Shown here: positions 18,471 through 29,318 of the stretch, piece after piece | Numbering within the stretch: position 1 is the stretch's first letter | Layout: each line of letters begins with the position of its first letter | Assembly (NCBI RefSeq): GCF_900104035.1 | Contig: NZ_FNIT01000002.1 | Coordinates: 124,001-188,000 of the forward strand | DNA from: Aureimonas jatrophae | GTDB taxonomy: Bacteria > Pseudomonadota > Alphaproteobacteria > Rhizobiales > Rhizobiaceae | DNA length: 64,000 bases | Reading direction: 5' to 3' | Program-made: the position numbers and the translations under genes | Notes under the pieces: model-generated | Told to the model about the DNA's origin: nothing | Databases searched by the model: none | The model's input: only the letters and a program-made list of their open reading frames with translations

Positions 18471-19187
18471 TCAGTCCTGACCGAAGAGGCGCTTCAACAT
18501 GCCCGCCATGGGGCCCGTCGCGGGAAGGGCGGGCTTGGCGCCGCGCGCCTGGCGGATGTGGCTCTGGGCGCGGGCCTTCGGCGGGGCCGACGAGCCCTTG
18601 GCGCCCTCCGGCTCGGCCGAGGCGCCGGTGTCGAGTGCGACGCGGTTCATGAACTGGGCGTCCTCGCCTGCAACCAGCGCGCCGAGATGCTGGACCACCG
18701 AGCGCAGGAGGTCGTCGAGCCAGGCCTGGTCGCTTTTCGCGAAGTCGCCGAGCACATGGCCCGTGACGCGCTCCTTGGAGCCGGGATGGCCGATGCCGAG
18801 GCGCACGCGCCGGTAGTCCCGACCCAGATGCTGGTCGATCGAGCGCAGGCCGTTGTGGCCGCCCGCGCCGCCGCCGGTCTTCACGCGCACCTTGCCGGGG
18901 GGCAAATCGAGCTCGTCGTGGAAGACCACGACATCGGACACCGGAATCTTGCGGAAGCTGGCCGCCGCCTGAACCGAGCGGCCGCTGTCGTTCATGAAGG
19001 TCTGGGGCTTCAGGAGAAGGACGCGCCGACCGGCGACCTCGCCCTCGCTCGTCTCGCCCTGGAACTTCTTGGTCCATGGCGTGAAGCCGGGCAGGCGCTG
19101 GATCTCGTCGAGCGCCATGAAGCCGATGTTGTGGCGGTGACCGCGATACTCGGGGCCCGGATTGCCAAGGCCGACCAAGAGAAGCAT
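18471..19187 (-). CDS. pth: peptidyl-tRNA hydrolase
   Basis: A 238-residue bacterial Pth that releases peptides from peptidyl-tRNA dropped by ribosomes. The N-terminus [19 protein letters not shown] contains the conserved Asn and the catalytic His. The substrate-site motifs [11 protein letters not shown] and [16 protein letters not shown] supply the catalytic Asp, and [13 protein letters not shown] follows. A roughly 40-residue Ala/Pro-rich basic tail beyond the core is typical of alphaproteobacterial forms. It lies between rplY and ychF on the minus strand, a conserved translation-related cluster. Confidence 0.96.
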   Translation of the reverse strand: MLLLVGLGNPGPEYRGHRHNIGFMALDEIQRLPGFTPWTKKFQGETSEGEVAGRRVLLLKPQTFMNDSGRSVQAAASFRKIPVSDVVVFHDELDLPPGKVRVKTGGGAGGHNGLRSIDQHLGRDYRRVRLGIGHPGSKERVTGHVLGDFAKSDQAWLDDLLRSVVQHLGALVAGEDAQFMNRVALDTGASAEPEGAKGSSAPPKARAQSHIRQARGAKPALPATGPMAGMLKRLFGQD

Positions 19188-19248
19188 GGGGTGCCGCCTC
19201 CTCGCGATGACGGGCGGGCGGAAGGGGATCCGCCCGCCGCGCGTTGGA

Positions 19249-19911
19249 TCAGTTGCCGGCCTTCGGCTCGTCCTCGGCGGTCGCGTCGGTCTGCTCGATG
19301 ACCTCGGTCTCGGGCGTCTCGGCGTCGAGCTCGTCGACTTCCTCGGCCATCGGCGGAACGATCGTGGCGACCACGAAGTCCTCGTCCGATGTCAGCTTGA
19401 CGCCGCGCGGAAGCTTGAGGTCGGACGCATGCACCGCGCCGCCGATCTCGAGGCCCGTGAGGTCCACCGTGAAGCCGTCCGGAATCGACTGCGCCGGGCA
19501 CTCGATCTCGATGTCGTGGTGCACGACGTTGAGCACGCCGTCGTTGCTCTTGATGCCGGGCGCCGCGTCCTCGTTCTCGAAGTGAACGGGCACGCGCACC
19601 GTCACCACCGTGCGGTCCGAGACGCGCAGGTAGTCGACGTGGGTCAGCGTGTCCTTGACGACATCGAGCTGATAGTCCTTCGGCAGCACCTTGATCTGCC
19701 GGCCGCCGACGTCGATCGTGGCGATCGTGGTCAGGAAGCCGCCGCCGTGCAGGCGAAGGAAGGTCTCCTTGTAGGGGACCGAGATGGGCAGGGGCTCCTG
19801 CTTGTCGCCGTAGATGACGGCGGGTACGCGACCGTTGCGGCGCAGGTGTCTGGCGGCCCCCTTGCCGACCTTCTCGCGCGCCTCGGCCTTGACCGTGTAG
19901 CTCTCGCTCAT
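19249..19911 (-). CDS. rplY: 50S ribosomal protein L25/general stress protein Ctc
   Basis: A 220-residue L25 of the long Ctc type, which binds 5S rRNA. The N-terminal L25 domain ([23 protein letters not shown]) is followed by the TL5/Ctc C-terminal beta domain ([20 protein letters not shown]) and an acidic tail. ATG 19911 has GAGGA 7 bases upstream; the longer open frame is rejected. It is the first gene of rplY-pth-ychF, followed by pth after 61 bases. Confidence 0.95.
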   Translation of the reverse strand: MSESYTVKAEAREKVGKGAARHLRRNGRVPAVIYGDKQEPLPISVPYKETFLRLHGGGFLTTIATIDVGGRQIKVLPKDYQLDVVKDTLTHVDYLRVSDRTVVTVRVPVHFENEDAAPGIKSNDGVLNVVHHDIEIECPAQSIPDGFTVDLTGLEIGGAVHASDLKLPRGVKLTSDEDFVVATIVPPMAEEVDELDAETPETEVIEQTDATAEDEPKAGN

Positions 19912-20089
19912 GGCGAAGTCCTCGTGTGTTTGGATACGGAGCGGTCGTCCCGGCGAGGCCGAAACGACGAAAAGCGGCGCTCGACCGAGCCCGCTTCCCG
20001 CCCGCGCTGCCTCCAAGGGTGTCCGCGACGGGCTGCGCGGCCTATAGCGCAAGCGCGCCAAACGGGCAAGGCTGGGTTCCGGGCTCCCG

Positions 20090-22108
20090 TCAGGCGGGCA
20101 CGGGCGCGGCGGCCTCCACCCTTGTCGCCTCTTCCGGAGGCGCCTTGCGCTTGGGTTCCTCGCGCACGGGAACGCTCGGCCTGCCCTTCGAGAGTTCCAG
20201 CGCGGCGGCGAGCGCGGAGTTCAGCGTCGTCACCAGCGCATCCGCATGGACCCGCCGCTTGAGGTCCTGCAGCATGGCGGGATCGCGCTGCCGCCAGATG
20301 CCCACCATGATGCGGGCCTTGGGCGCGACGCGATGAACCTGTCGCACGGCCTGGCGCAGATGAACCGTCGACAGCGGCTCGATGAACGACAGGCAGACGA
20401 GGGCGACGTCCTGCGCATCCTCGCGCGAGGGCGGGTTTCTGCGCATCTCGGCGAGCGACACGTGCCGTGTTCCCAGCCCATGCCGATTGAGCACCTGGGC
20501 GAGCATCGCGGTCACCGCCTCGTCCAGCGCGTTGGCGCCCGACAGGCAGATCACGGGCGTCTCGCCCTGCCATTCGGGCGCCAGATCCTCGCGCCGCTGG
20601 ACGATGCGCGTCGCCGCCTGGTCGGGACCGGCGGCATCGACGGCAGCGGCCGCCTCCGCCGTCAGATGCTTGGCGGCTCCCGCGCGCCGACGGGCGGACA
20701 CGCCTGCCACGCCGACGCCCTTGAGGCTGTCGACCAGCCGCAGCGTCGAGGCGCGCAGCGTGTCCAGCCGGTCCTCCTTCACCGCGAAACGCGCGACATC
20801 CTCGTGGGCGATGCGCAATCCCTCCAGCGCGACCTCGTCGTAGTAGGTGGCGAGCTCACGCTCGCGCAGGAACTCGCGCGCCTGTTCGGCGGCCTCCTCG
20901 GGGGCGCCCGCCAGCATGCGCTGGTAAAAGATCTGCGGCGGCATCAGCGCAGGCCGGTCGCCCAGCATGACGTCGATGAACTCCAGACGCGGCACGTGGC
21001 GGCCCAGCACCACGAGGCAGATCGTGAGCGGGGTGGCGAGGATCAGGCCGACCGCACCCCACAAAAGGGTCCAGACGGTCGCGGCCAGGAGGATCGCCAC
21101 GGGCGAGAGGCCCGTGGAGTGGCCGTAGAGAACGGGCTCGACGACGTTCGACAGGAGCGCCTCGGCGCCAATGTAGAGGATTGCCGTCCAGATGATCATG
21201 GACCAGCCGGGATCCACCGCGAAGGCGAGCAGCATCGGGAGCCCTGCGCCCACGAAGCCGCCGACATAGGGGATGAAGCGCAGGACGCCGCCGAGGATGC
21301 CCCAGAGGATCGGCGAGGGGACGCCGAGAAACCAGAGGCCGGTCGCGGTCACGACGCCGAACAGGGCGTTGACGCCCAGCTGGAACAAGAGGAGTCGCGA
21401 CAGGCGATGGGCCGCGTCGTCGATCGCAGCCGTCGTCTGCTGGAGGTCGTCGGTTCCCGCCAGGCGGATGAAACGGTTCCGCAGATCCTCCTTCTGGAGG
21501 AGAATGAAGATCGCGAAAACGATCACGATGCCGAAGGTCGCGAGCGGGCTGAGGAGCGGCGTGATCACGGTTGTCGCCGTGGACAGGATCGAGTCCTGGT
21601 TCTGGACCACGACCGGAATGGGCTGGGGGGCTGCCTGCACTGCGGGCGCGGCGCCGGCCGCCGCGCTTGTCGCGGGAGCTCCCAGGTTCTGAAAGTCCTC
21701 GGCCATGCCCTCCAGCGACCGGACGGCCCGGCTCCAGGGACCGTCGCCGCTCGCCTGCGCCGACTGCGAGAGCGCCTCGATCTTCTGTTGCACCGTGATG
21801 CGGTAGGTCGGGATCTCTCCGACCAGCGCACTGATCTGCATCGCGATCGCAAAACCAAGCGCAAGGATCAGGGCCGTGGCCGTCACCATCGCGATGCTGA
21901 CCGCGAGAATGCGCGGCACGCGGCGCTTCTGCAGGGCGATGACGATCGGCGCCAGGATGAAGGACAGGAGAATGCCCAGCGCGAAGGGCACGAAGATCTC
22001 GCGCCCGAGATACAGGATCGAGCCTACCGTCAGGATCAGGACGCTGACCGCCAGCGCGGTGAACAGCGGCAGGGCGCGACGCAGCATCTGCGAGGTGACG
22101 ATATCCAA
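20090..22108 (-). CDS. AI-2E family (PerM-like) permease with long C-terminal extension
   Basis: A 672-residue membrane protein. Residues 15-370 form an AI-2E/PerM-type permease with about eight membrane segments; a loop at about 110-165 rich in Ala/Pro/Gln interrupts the periplasmic region. Family motifs include [19 protein letters not shown] and [17 protein letters not shown]. The last 300 residues are soluble. Residues 520-640 ([20 protein letters not shown] through [13 protein letters not shown]) alternate strands and helices like a cobalamin-binding or other Rossmann-type domain. The start is a TTG at 22108 with GGAG 7 bases before it; ATG 22087 is an alternative without a ribosome site. 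The transported molecule is unknown. Confidence 0.88.
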   Translation of the reverse strand: MDIVTSQMLRRALPLFTALAVSVLILTVGSILYLGREIFVPFALGILLSFILAPIVIALQKRRVPRILAVSIAMVTATALILALGFAIAMQISALVGEIPTYRITVQQKIEALSQSAQASGDGPWSRAVRSLEGMAEDFQNLGAPATSAAAGAAPAVQAAPQPIPVVVQNQDSILSTATTVITPLLSPLATFGIVIVFAIFILLQKEDLRNRFIRLAGTDDLQQTTAAIDDAAHRLSRLLLFQLGVNALFGVVTATGLWFLGVPSPILWGILGGVLRFIPYVGGFVGAGLPMLLAFAVDPGWSMIIWTAILYIGAEALLSNVVEPVLYGHSTGLSPVAILLAATVWTLLWGAVGLILATPLTICLVVLGRHVPRLEFIDVMLGDRPALMPPQIFYQRMLAGAPEEAAEQAREFLRERELATYYDEVALEGLRIAHEDVARFAVKEDRLDTLRASTLRLVDSLKGVGVAGVSARRRAGAAKHLTAEAAAAVDAAGPDQAATRIVQRREDLAPEWQGETPVICLSGANALDEAVTAMLAQVLNRHGLGTRHVSLAEMRRNPPSREDAQDVALVCLSFIEPLSTVHLRQAVRQVHRVAPKARIMVGIWRQRDPAMLQDLKRRVHADALVTTLNSALAAALELSKGRPSVPVREEPKRKAPPEEATRVEAAAPVPA

Positions 22109-22347
22109 GAACGGGCTCCGCGACGGGCTGGCGCAAGATCAATTGCGGCCAACGGTCATCCGTTGGTTCGGTTCCCGAAACCGTGATCGATGCTCCAATC
22201 GAACCGCAGACCACTCGCGGCGCTGCGGCGGCGCGTTATGCGATCCGCGCATGGCTGCCGGGCGATTCCACCGTCTGCAACTTCCGGCCGCGCAAGACCA
22301 TCTTGGGGTGGACGACGAGACGAACACTTGAACCCTGGAGAACTTCG

Positions 22348-22515
22348 ATGACCGCCCGCAACCGCACCCTTGGCAGCCGCGTCCGCGCCCTGACCGACCT
22401 GTTCGGCGCAGCGGCCGCTTGCGCCGCCGCTGCGGAAGCCGGTCGCCGCCCGAGCCGCGATGCCCTGAAGCGCGTCGGCATCGACGCCGACAAGTACTAC
22501 GGCATCCAGCGCTAA
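22348..22515 (+). CDS. conserved small protein of unknown function (55 residues)
   Basis: A 55-residue basic protein with an excellent GGAG site 7 bases before ATG 22348. The first half, RVRALTDLFGAAAACAAAAE, forms an alanine-rich helix; the end reads DALKRVGIDADKYYGIQR. I recognise the C-terminal pattern as similar to small hypothetical proteins of Hyphomicrobiales but can give no function. It is monocistronic, divergent from the AI-2E permease gene, and followed by a strong hairpin terminator, which supports it as a real gene. Confidence 0.75.
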   Translation: MTARNRTLGSRVRALTDLFGAAAACAAAAEAGRRPSRDALKRVGIDADKYYGIQR

Positions 22516-22561
22516 AGCCTGACGGCCCGGTACGCCGGGTCGGTAGGGAGCCAGGATACAG

Positions 22562-22596
22562 AAGGGGCGGTCCGCATCCGGCGGGCCGCCCCTTTT
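22562..22596. terminator. strong hairpin terminator between the small gene and tctA
   Basis: Two 14-base arms starting AAGGGGCGG and ending CCGCCCCTT pair with a single G-T mismatch around a 5-base loop, followed by TT on the + strand. It lies between two converging genes, 46 bases after the small protein stop and 26 before the tctA stop, and may serve both directions. Confidence 0.8.
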
Positions 22597-22622
22597 CGCA
22601 TGGCTCGTTTCGAACGCGATCG

Positions 22623-24233
<1,611 letters not shown>

Positions 24234-24329
24234 CGGCGGGTCCCGTCGCGGCGGCCGTCTGGTGCCGGGCGGGACCCGGCGGCGGCGTTCAGGCGTGGTG
24301 GAGGCTCCGGCCGGCGCCGGGGCCGCAGG

Positions 24330-24815
24330 TCAGGTGAAGAGTTGCTCGAGCGGGCCGGCCGGCAGGGCCAGGCGCAGAACCTGCGTGAACAGGAGCCAGA
24401 TCGCGAGCGAGAAGAGGATGCCCGCAGGCAACGAGATCCAGAGCTTCCGCTTGCCGAAGGCGCGTGCGGTGAGCGCGAACAGGATGCCGGTGGCGATCGA
24501 GAAGCCGGCGGGGTGCAGCAGGAGGAGCTGCAACGCCAGGCCCGCCACGATCCAGACCACGGGGGCTGTGTCGCTCGGCTCGCGCTCGGGAAAACGGCCG
24601 CGCCAGGCCGAGATCATCGTCCACACGGAGAGGATCACGAGAAAGGCGCCGATCACCGTCGGGAAGGTCGCAGGGCCGATGCGGGCGTAGGCGCCGCCGC
24701 GCACGCTCTGGGCATCCAGGAGCACGAGCGCGCCGAGGATGCCGAGCGCCACCCCGATCAGAAGCGCCGCCCGGTCGGGGCGGCGCTCGTCTTGCGTGGA
24801 GACCGGATGGGTCAC
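24330..24815 (-). CDS. tctB: tripartite tricarboxylate transporter, small permease TctB
   Basis: A 161-residue TctB, the small membrane subunit of the TTT importer, with four predicted membrane segments (for example AALLIGVALGILGALVLLDA and LWISLPAGILFSLAIWLLF). The GTG start at 24815 overlaps the tctC stop (GTGA), which explains the very long upstream open frame: that is out-of-phase tctC. It probably assembles with TctA. Confidence 0.92.
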   Translation of the reverse strand: MTHPVSTQDERRPDRAALLIGVALGILGALVLLDAQSVRGGAYARIGPATFPTVIGAFLVILSVWTMISAWRGRFPEREPSDTAPVVWIVAGLALQLLLLHPAGFSIATGILFALTARAFGKRKLWISLPAGILFSLAIWLLFTQVLRLALPAGPLEQLFT

Positions 24816-25765
24816 TGAACCAGACCGATCGCGGTGAGGACCTCCTTGGTGTCGGCGATGTTCTTCTTCAGCTCGGTCTGGAAGGCGTCGCCGGCCAGGA
24901 ACGTGTTCTGCCAGTTGTTGCGCTCGAGCACGGCCTTCCACTCGGGCGAGTTCGACATCTTCTCCATGTCGGCGGTGATCTGCGCCTTCTGCTCGTCCGA
25001 GATGCCCGGAGCGGCGGCGACCATGCGCCAGTTCTGCAGCGTCATGTCGAGGCCGGCTTCCTTGAGGGTCGGCGCCTCGGAGCCCGGAACGCGCGTTTCG
25101 CCGGTGGTGGCGAGAAGGCGCAGCGTTCCGGCCTTCACCTGGGATTCGAACTCGCCGTAGCCGGAAATGCCGGCGGCGACCTGCTGGCCGAGGATCGCGG
25201 CCAGCGCCTCGCCGCCACCCGAGAAGGCGATATAGTTGATGAGCTTGGGGTCGACGCCCGCGGTCTGCGCCAGAAGGCCGGCCGCGATATGGTCGGTGCC
25301 GCCCGCCGAGCCGCCGGCGATCGCCACCGCGCCGGGATCGGCCTTCATGGCGTTCACGAGATCGGCGATGGTCTGGTAGGGCGAGGAGGCCGGGACGACG
25401 ATCGCCTCGTCCTCGCCGGTGAGGCGCGCGATCGGGGTCACCTGGTCGAGGGTCACGGGCGAGCGGTTGGTGAGGATGGCGCCCACCATGACGTAGCCGC
25501 CGACGAGCAGCGAGTCGGGCTTGCCGGACTTCGAGGACACGAACTGGGCGAGGCCGATCGTGCCGCCGGCGCCCGGGACGTTCACGACCTGGACGTTGCC
25601 GGCGATCTTGGCATCCTGAAGCGTCGCCTGCATGGCGCGGGCGGTCTGGTCCCAGCCGCCGCCGGGCGAGGCGGGCGCGATGATCTCGTAGGACGGGGTC
25701 TGCGCGAAGGCCACGGCCGACGACAGGCATGCGGCCACGAGGCCACCCCAGAATGCAGTCTTCAT
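24812..25765 (-). CDS. tctC: tripartite tricarboxylate transporter, periplasmic receptor TctC
   Basis: A 317-residue periplasmic solute receptor. The signal peptide GLVAACLSSAVAFAQ is followed by the family start YEIIAPASPGGGWDQTAR. The carboxylate-binding loops VPGAGGTIGLAQFV and GGSAGGTDHIAAGLLA are intact. GGGAGGA lies 8 bases before ATG 25765. Transcription probably begins in the 212-bp gap behind the sensor kinase gene, where a direct repeat typical of OmpR-type sites is seen. A close paralogue without permease partners is at 50090-51076. The real ligand could be citrate, tricarballylate or another polycarboxylate. Confidence 0.95.
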   Translation of the reverse strand: MKTAFWGGLVAACLSSAVAFAQTPSYEIIAPASPGGGWDQTARAMQATLQDAKIAGNVQVVNVPGAGGTIGLAQFVSSKSGKPDSLLVGGYVMVGAILTNRSPVTLDQVTPIARLTGEDEAIVVPASSPYQTIADLVNAMKADPGAVAIAGGSAGGTDHIAAGLLAQTAGVDPKLINYIAFSGGGEALAAILGQQVAAGISGYGEFESQVKAGTLRLLATTGETRVPGSEAPTLKEAGLDMTLQNWRMVAAAPGISDEQKAQITADMEKMSNSPEWKAVLERNNWQNTFLAGDAFQTELKKNIADTKEVLTAIGLVQ

Positions 25766-25946
25766 GTCAGTAGTCCTCCCTGGTGCGCCGGGGCGCTTCG
25801 ACCGGGCGCCGGCATGGTCTGGAAGGGGCCTGGAGGTGAAAGACGAGAGGCCGGCACAAGAAGCGGACCCACCGTTGCCGGATGCCGATGGCATGCGCGG
25901 CCGAGCCCTCCCAAGCCCCCGGTCGGTCGGCAAGCTATCCCGCCTT

Positions 25947-25964
25947 CCTGTCAAAAACCTGTCA
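25947..25964 (-). promoter_or_regulatory. candidate TctD (OmpR-family) direct-repeat site
   Basis: Two copies of CCTGTCA (TGACAGG on the transcribed strand) are spaced exactly 11 bases apart, one helical turn, which is the usual layout for OmpR/PhoB-type regulators. The site is about 180 bases upstream of tctC and just past the sensor kinase stop, and one copy lies within TTGACA. Assignment to the adjacent response regulator is inference. Confidence 0.45.
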
Positions 25965-25977
25965 CGCCCCTGATCGG

Positions 25978-28470
25978 TCAGGGAGCCACCATGGCACGTC
26001 CCGCGGACTCGGGCGAGACGATCTCGCGCCATGTCTCCAGAAACCGGTCGCGGCGCTGCCGGTCGAGCCCGACCAGGAGCGAGGGGCCGAGCGCGATCGG
26101 CTGCACCGCGCCCCGCCCGAGCGCGGTGATGCGCTCCGCCGTCCAGGGGCCTTCGGTGCCTGCAACCACCGAGCCGAGCGCCGCCGGGCCGGCCAGGATG
26201 CGCTGGCCGGCGGGCGAGAAGGCGAAGTCGACGAAGCTTTCGGCCAGGTCCGCCCGTCGGGCATCCCGGGGCACGAGCAGCGAGCGGCTGAGCACGAGGA
26301 CGTAGTCGTCCGGCACCGCGATGCCGATGCGCGCGCCCGCCGCCTGGCGCGCGAAGGCGTAGGATCCGAGCACGTTGTAGCCGATCGCGATCTCGCCGCT
26401 CTCGATCCGGTCGAGGATCTCGGGGCTCGCGCCGCTGACGCGCGCGCCCACGCGGCCGAAGGCGCTGGCCAGGCGCCAGAAGTACGAGGAGATCGCCGCA
26501 TCCTGCGAGGCGAGCATGTAGCCGACGCCCGAGCGCGCGACGTCGTAGGTCGCGATGCGCCCGGCAAAGCGCGGGCCCTCGGTTTCCAGGAGTTCGGCGA
26601 GCGCCAGGTGCGTGCGCGGCACCTCGGCCGGCGACACGAGATCGGGATTGTAGACGATCACGGCGGGCTCGAAGCTGACGCCGAAGACCGACGAGCGCCA
26701 CTGCGCCCATTCCGGCAGGAGAACGGCGTGCGGGGGCGACAGGCGCCGTGCGAAACCGTCGTTGACGAGCTTGACCTGGAGGTCGGAGGCCGAGCTCATC
26801 ACGAGATCGGGCACGGGCGTCCGTCCTGCCACGAGCTCCTCGAAGATCGGCCGGGTCTCGTCCTCCACGTAGTCCACCGAAACGTCGGGTCGCGTCTCCT
26901 GGAAGCCGCGCACGAGGGCGGAGAAGAGCGCCGTGTCGGTGGCGCCCAGAATCGACAGGCGCGTGGTTTGCGAGCCGTCGGGCGCGGGATAGGCGGTGGC
27001 GGTGCGCGCGAGCGCGGGCGACGCCAGAAGAAGCGCCGCGAGAACCAGGACAACCGTTGCAAGGCCCGGCGCGCGTGCCGGGCGGGCCGGAACGGGCGCG
27101 GCCCGCAGCGGCAGGGCGAGGCGCACGCGCAACCCGCCGCCCGCGCGATCCTCCAGCCGCACCTCGCCGCCCTGCGCCTGCGCGACGCGCCGCACGATCG
27201 CAAGCCCGAGGCCCGACCCATGACGCCCGCCCGACGTGGTGCCGCGCCGGAACCGCTCGAACACGGCCTCCTTTTCCTCGTCCGGAACGCCCGGTCCCCG
27301 GTCGAGGACGTCGATCTCCAGCTGCTCGCCGATGGCGGCGGCCGTGATCAGCACCGCTCCGTCGCTGTAGCGAAGCGCGTTGTCGACGAGGTTGCGCAGC
27401 ATCTCCCGCAGCGCCACGCGGTCCGACCCGATGCCGATCCCCATCAGCTCGGGCGCGATGTCCAGCGCGACGCGGTCCTCGCTCGCGGGGTCGAGCCGGC
27501 CGATCACCTCGTCGACGATCTGCGCGAGCGAGGTCGGCTCGCTCGGCCGCACCTCCAGGCGATGGGTGATGGTGGCGTCCATCAGGAGTTGCGAGACGAG
27601 GTCGCTTGCCTGCACGGCCCCGTCGTGGATGCGGGCGACCTGGGCGCGCAGAAGCGCCGCGTCCCGCTCGCCGCGCGCCATCTCGGCCTGGGCGCGCAGC
27701 GAGGCCAGGGGCGTGCGCACCTGATGCGCGGCGTCGGCCACGAGTCCCTCCAGGCGTTCGCGCGCCGAGGCGAGACGCCCCATGAAGCCGTTCAGCGCCA
27801 GCACGAGCTGACGCACCTCCTGGGGAACCGGCAGGTCGATCGGAGCCAGCTGGTCGGGCTCGCGGCCGCGCAGGTGCGCCTCGAGGACGTTGAGCGGAGC
27901 GAAGGCCCGGCCGATGCCGAACCAGAGAAGCGCGAGCGCCAGAAGCGTCATCGCCGCCACCGGCAGGAGCGCGCGGTTCCGGATCTCGGCGGCGAGCGCG
28001 GCCCGCTCCACCGCGGTCTCGGCCACGCGGATCGTCACCCATCCCGTGCCGCCAGCCGTGGACACGAGCCGGCCGACGGTCGCGATGCGCACGCGCTCGC
28101 CCCCGAACCGGCCGTCCGCGAAGACCGGATCGGAGTCGCCGGCCGGCGCGAGGCCCGCCGACAGGTCCGGATAGCCGGTGACGTTACGCCCGTCGGGGGC
28201 GTCCACCGCGTAGAAGACGCGATCCTCGCCCGAGAACATCGCGAACGAGGCGAGCGGCAGCTCCACGGTGACGCCGCCGCCCTCGATCTGGACGGCGCCC
28301 GCGATCGTGAGCGCCGAGGCCGCCAGAAGGCGGTCGAACGCGCGGTCGGAGGCGCGCTCGGCATAGTCGCGGATAAAGGCGACCAGAAGCAGCGCGGCCA
28401 GGAGAAGCAGCGCGGACGCCGCCACGAGGATGCGGCGGCGGATCGAGACGGGACGCGGAGGGAGCCTCAT
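25978..28470 (-). CDS. tctE: TctE-like sensor histidine kinase fused to a periplasmic solute-binding protein
   Basis: A single 830-residue open frame. Residues 14-33 and 167-186 are membrane segments around a TctE-type periplasmic sensor. The dimerisation/phosphoacceptor motif is DAAHQVRTPLASLRA with His249. The ATPase domain has NLVDNALRYSD (about 360), DRGPGVP (about 390) and GSGLGLAIV (about 419). After a short Pro/Arg linker comes a third hydrophobic segment (GLATVVLVLAALLLASPALA, about 469-488) and then some 330 residues resembling an ABC iron-type solute-binding protein (SILGATDTALFSALVRGFQE, PEILDRIESGEIAIGYNVLG). No stop separates the halves. The predicted topology puts the binding domain in the periplasm. 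The start overlaps the stop of the regulator gene (ATGA). Confidence 0.85.
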   Translation of the reverse strand: MRLPPRPVSIRRRILVAASALLLLAALLLVAFIRDYAERASDRAFDRLLAASALTIAGAVQIEGGGVTVELPLASFAMFSGEDRVFYAVDAPDGRNVTGYPDLSAGLAPAGDSDPVFADGRFGGERVRIATVGRLVSTAGGTGWVTIRVAETAVERAALAAEIRNRALLPVAAMTLLALALLWFGIGRAFAPLNVLEAHLRGREPDQLAPIDLPVPQEVRQLVLALNGFMGRLASARERLEGLVADAAHQVRTPLASLRAQAEMARGERDAALLRAQVARIHDGAVQASDLVSQLLMDATITHRLEVRPSEPTSLAQIVDEVIGRLDPASEDRVALDIAPELMGIGIGSDRVALREMLRNLVDNALRYSDGAVLITAAAIGEQLEIDVLDRGPGVPDEEKEAVFERFRRGTTSGGRHGSGLGLAIVRRVAQAQGGEVRLEDRAGGGLRVRLALPLRAAPVPARPARAPGLATVVLVLAALLLASPALARTATAYPAPDGSQTTRLSILGATDTALFSALVRGFQETRPDVSVDYVEDETRPIFEELVAGRTPVPDLVMSSASDLQVKLVNDGFARRLSPPHAVLLPEWAQWRSSVFGVSFEPAVIVYNPDLVSPAEVPRTHLALAELLETEGPRFAGRIATYDVARSGVGYMLASQDAAISSYFWRLASAFGRVGARVSGASPEILDRIESGEIAIGYNVLGSYAFARQAAGARIGIAVPDDYVLVLSRSLLVPRDARRADLAESFVDFAFSPAGQRILAGPAALGSVVAGTEGPWTAERITALGRGAVQPIALGPSLLVGLDRQRRDRFLETWREIVSPESAGRAMVAP

Positions 28471-29141
28471 GTCGCCGGCGGCACCCGCGCGACGTAGCCG
28501 GTGCCGCGCACGGTCACGATCTCGACGCGCGAGCCCTCCAGCTTGCGGCGAAGGCGTGAGACGTAGAGTTCCAGCGCGTTGGTCGAGACCGGCTCGTCGA
28601 ACGAGAAGAGTTGCGTCATCAGGCTCTCCTTCTGCACCACGACGCCGGGCCGCGACAGAAGGATCTCGAGCAGGCGGAACTCGCGTCGGCCGAGATCCAC
28701 CGTCGCCTCGCCGACCCGCACGAGCCGCCCTGCCGCGTCGAGGCTGAGGTCGCCGAAGCGCGCGAGGCTGGTCGTCTGCCCCGCCTGCCGGCGCAGAAGC
28801 GCGCGCAGCCGCGCGTCGAGCTCGCGCAGGTCGAAGGGCTTCACGAGGTAGTCGTCGGCGCCCTGGTCGAGGAGGCTGATCTTGTCGTCGATCTCGGAGC
28901 GGGCCGTGACCACGAGAACCGGGGTGCCGACGCGCTCGCGCCGCATCTGCGCGATCACCGACAAGCCGTCGCGGCCGGGCAGCGTCAGGTCGAGGATCAC
29001 CGCGTCGAACGGCTCCAGCGACAGCGCCTCCCAGGCGTCCTCGCCCGTGCGGACCCATTCCACGGAATGGCCCGAGACCCGAAGGTGGTGGTTCACCGCC
29101 TCGCCCAGGCCCTCGTTGTCCTCCACCAGGAGCATGCGCAT
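28467..29141 (-). CDS. tctD: OmpR-family response regulator TctD
   Basis: A 224-residue response regulator. The receiver domain begins MRMLLVEDNEGLGEAVN, with the acidic pair, the phospho-Asp in VILDLTLPGRDG and the Lys in DYLVKPFDLREL. The winged-helix DNA-binding domain ends VSRLRRKLEGSRVEIVTVRG. ATG 29141 is chosen; in-frame GTG-type upstream extension adds only Arg/Ala-rich residues. It is followed by the kinase with an ATGA overlap and then tctCBA on the same strand, as in known TctD/TctE-controlled loci. It is divergent from the SAF-domain oxidoreductase gene. Confidence 0.94.
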   Translation of the reverse strand: MRMLLVEDNEGLGEAVNHHLRVSGHSVEWVRTGEDAWEALSLEPFDAVILDLTLPGRDGLSVIAQMRRERVGTPVLVVTARSEIDDKISLLDQGADDYLVKPFDLRELDARLRALLRRQAGQTTSLARFGDLSLDAAGRLVRVGEATVDLGRREFRLLEILLSRPGVVVQKESLMTQLFSFDEPVSTNALELYVSRLRRKLEGSRVEIVTVRGTGYVARVPPAT

Positions 29142-29318
29142 GCGCCGGCCGTCTCTCGCCCCGGCCCGCGCCGGCATCTGCGGCGCAGACTAGAGCCACC
29201 GCGGCAAATTCTCAAACGCGCCGCGACCACGGCGAGCCTTGGTTGCCGCCTATGGGTCCCCGCGGCTATGCGTCTGGCGCGGCCCGCTCGCGGAGCGGGC
29301 GCCACGGGAGAAGACGGA

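Noticed and set aside
17317-19077. Longer YchF frame starting at 19077
   Set aside because: The upstream part is pth sequence read in another frame. MGFRCGIVGLPNVGKS at 18420 is the conserved YchF start with a ribosome site.
25978-29199. Extension of the kinase/binding-protein frame upstream to 29199
   Set aside because: The extra residues are out-of-phase translation of the response regulator gene; the kinase starts at ATG 28470, overlapping the regulator stop.
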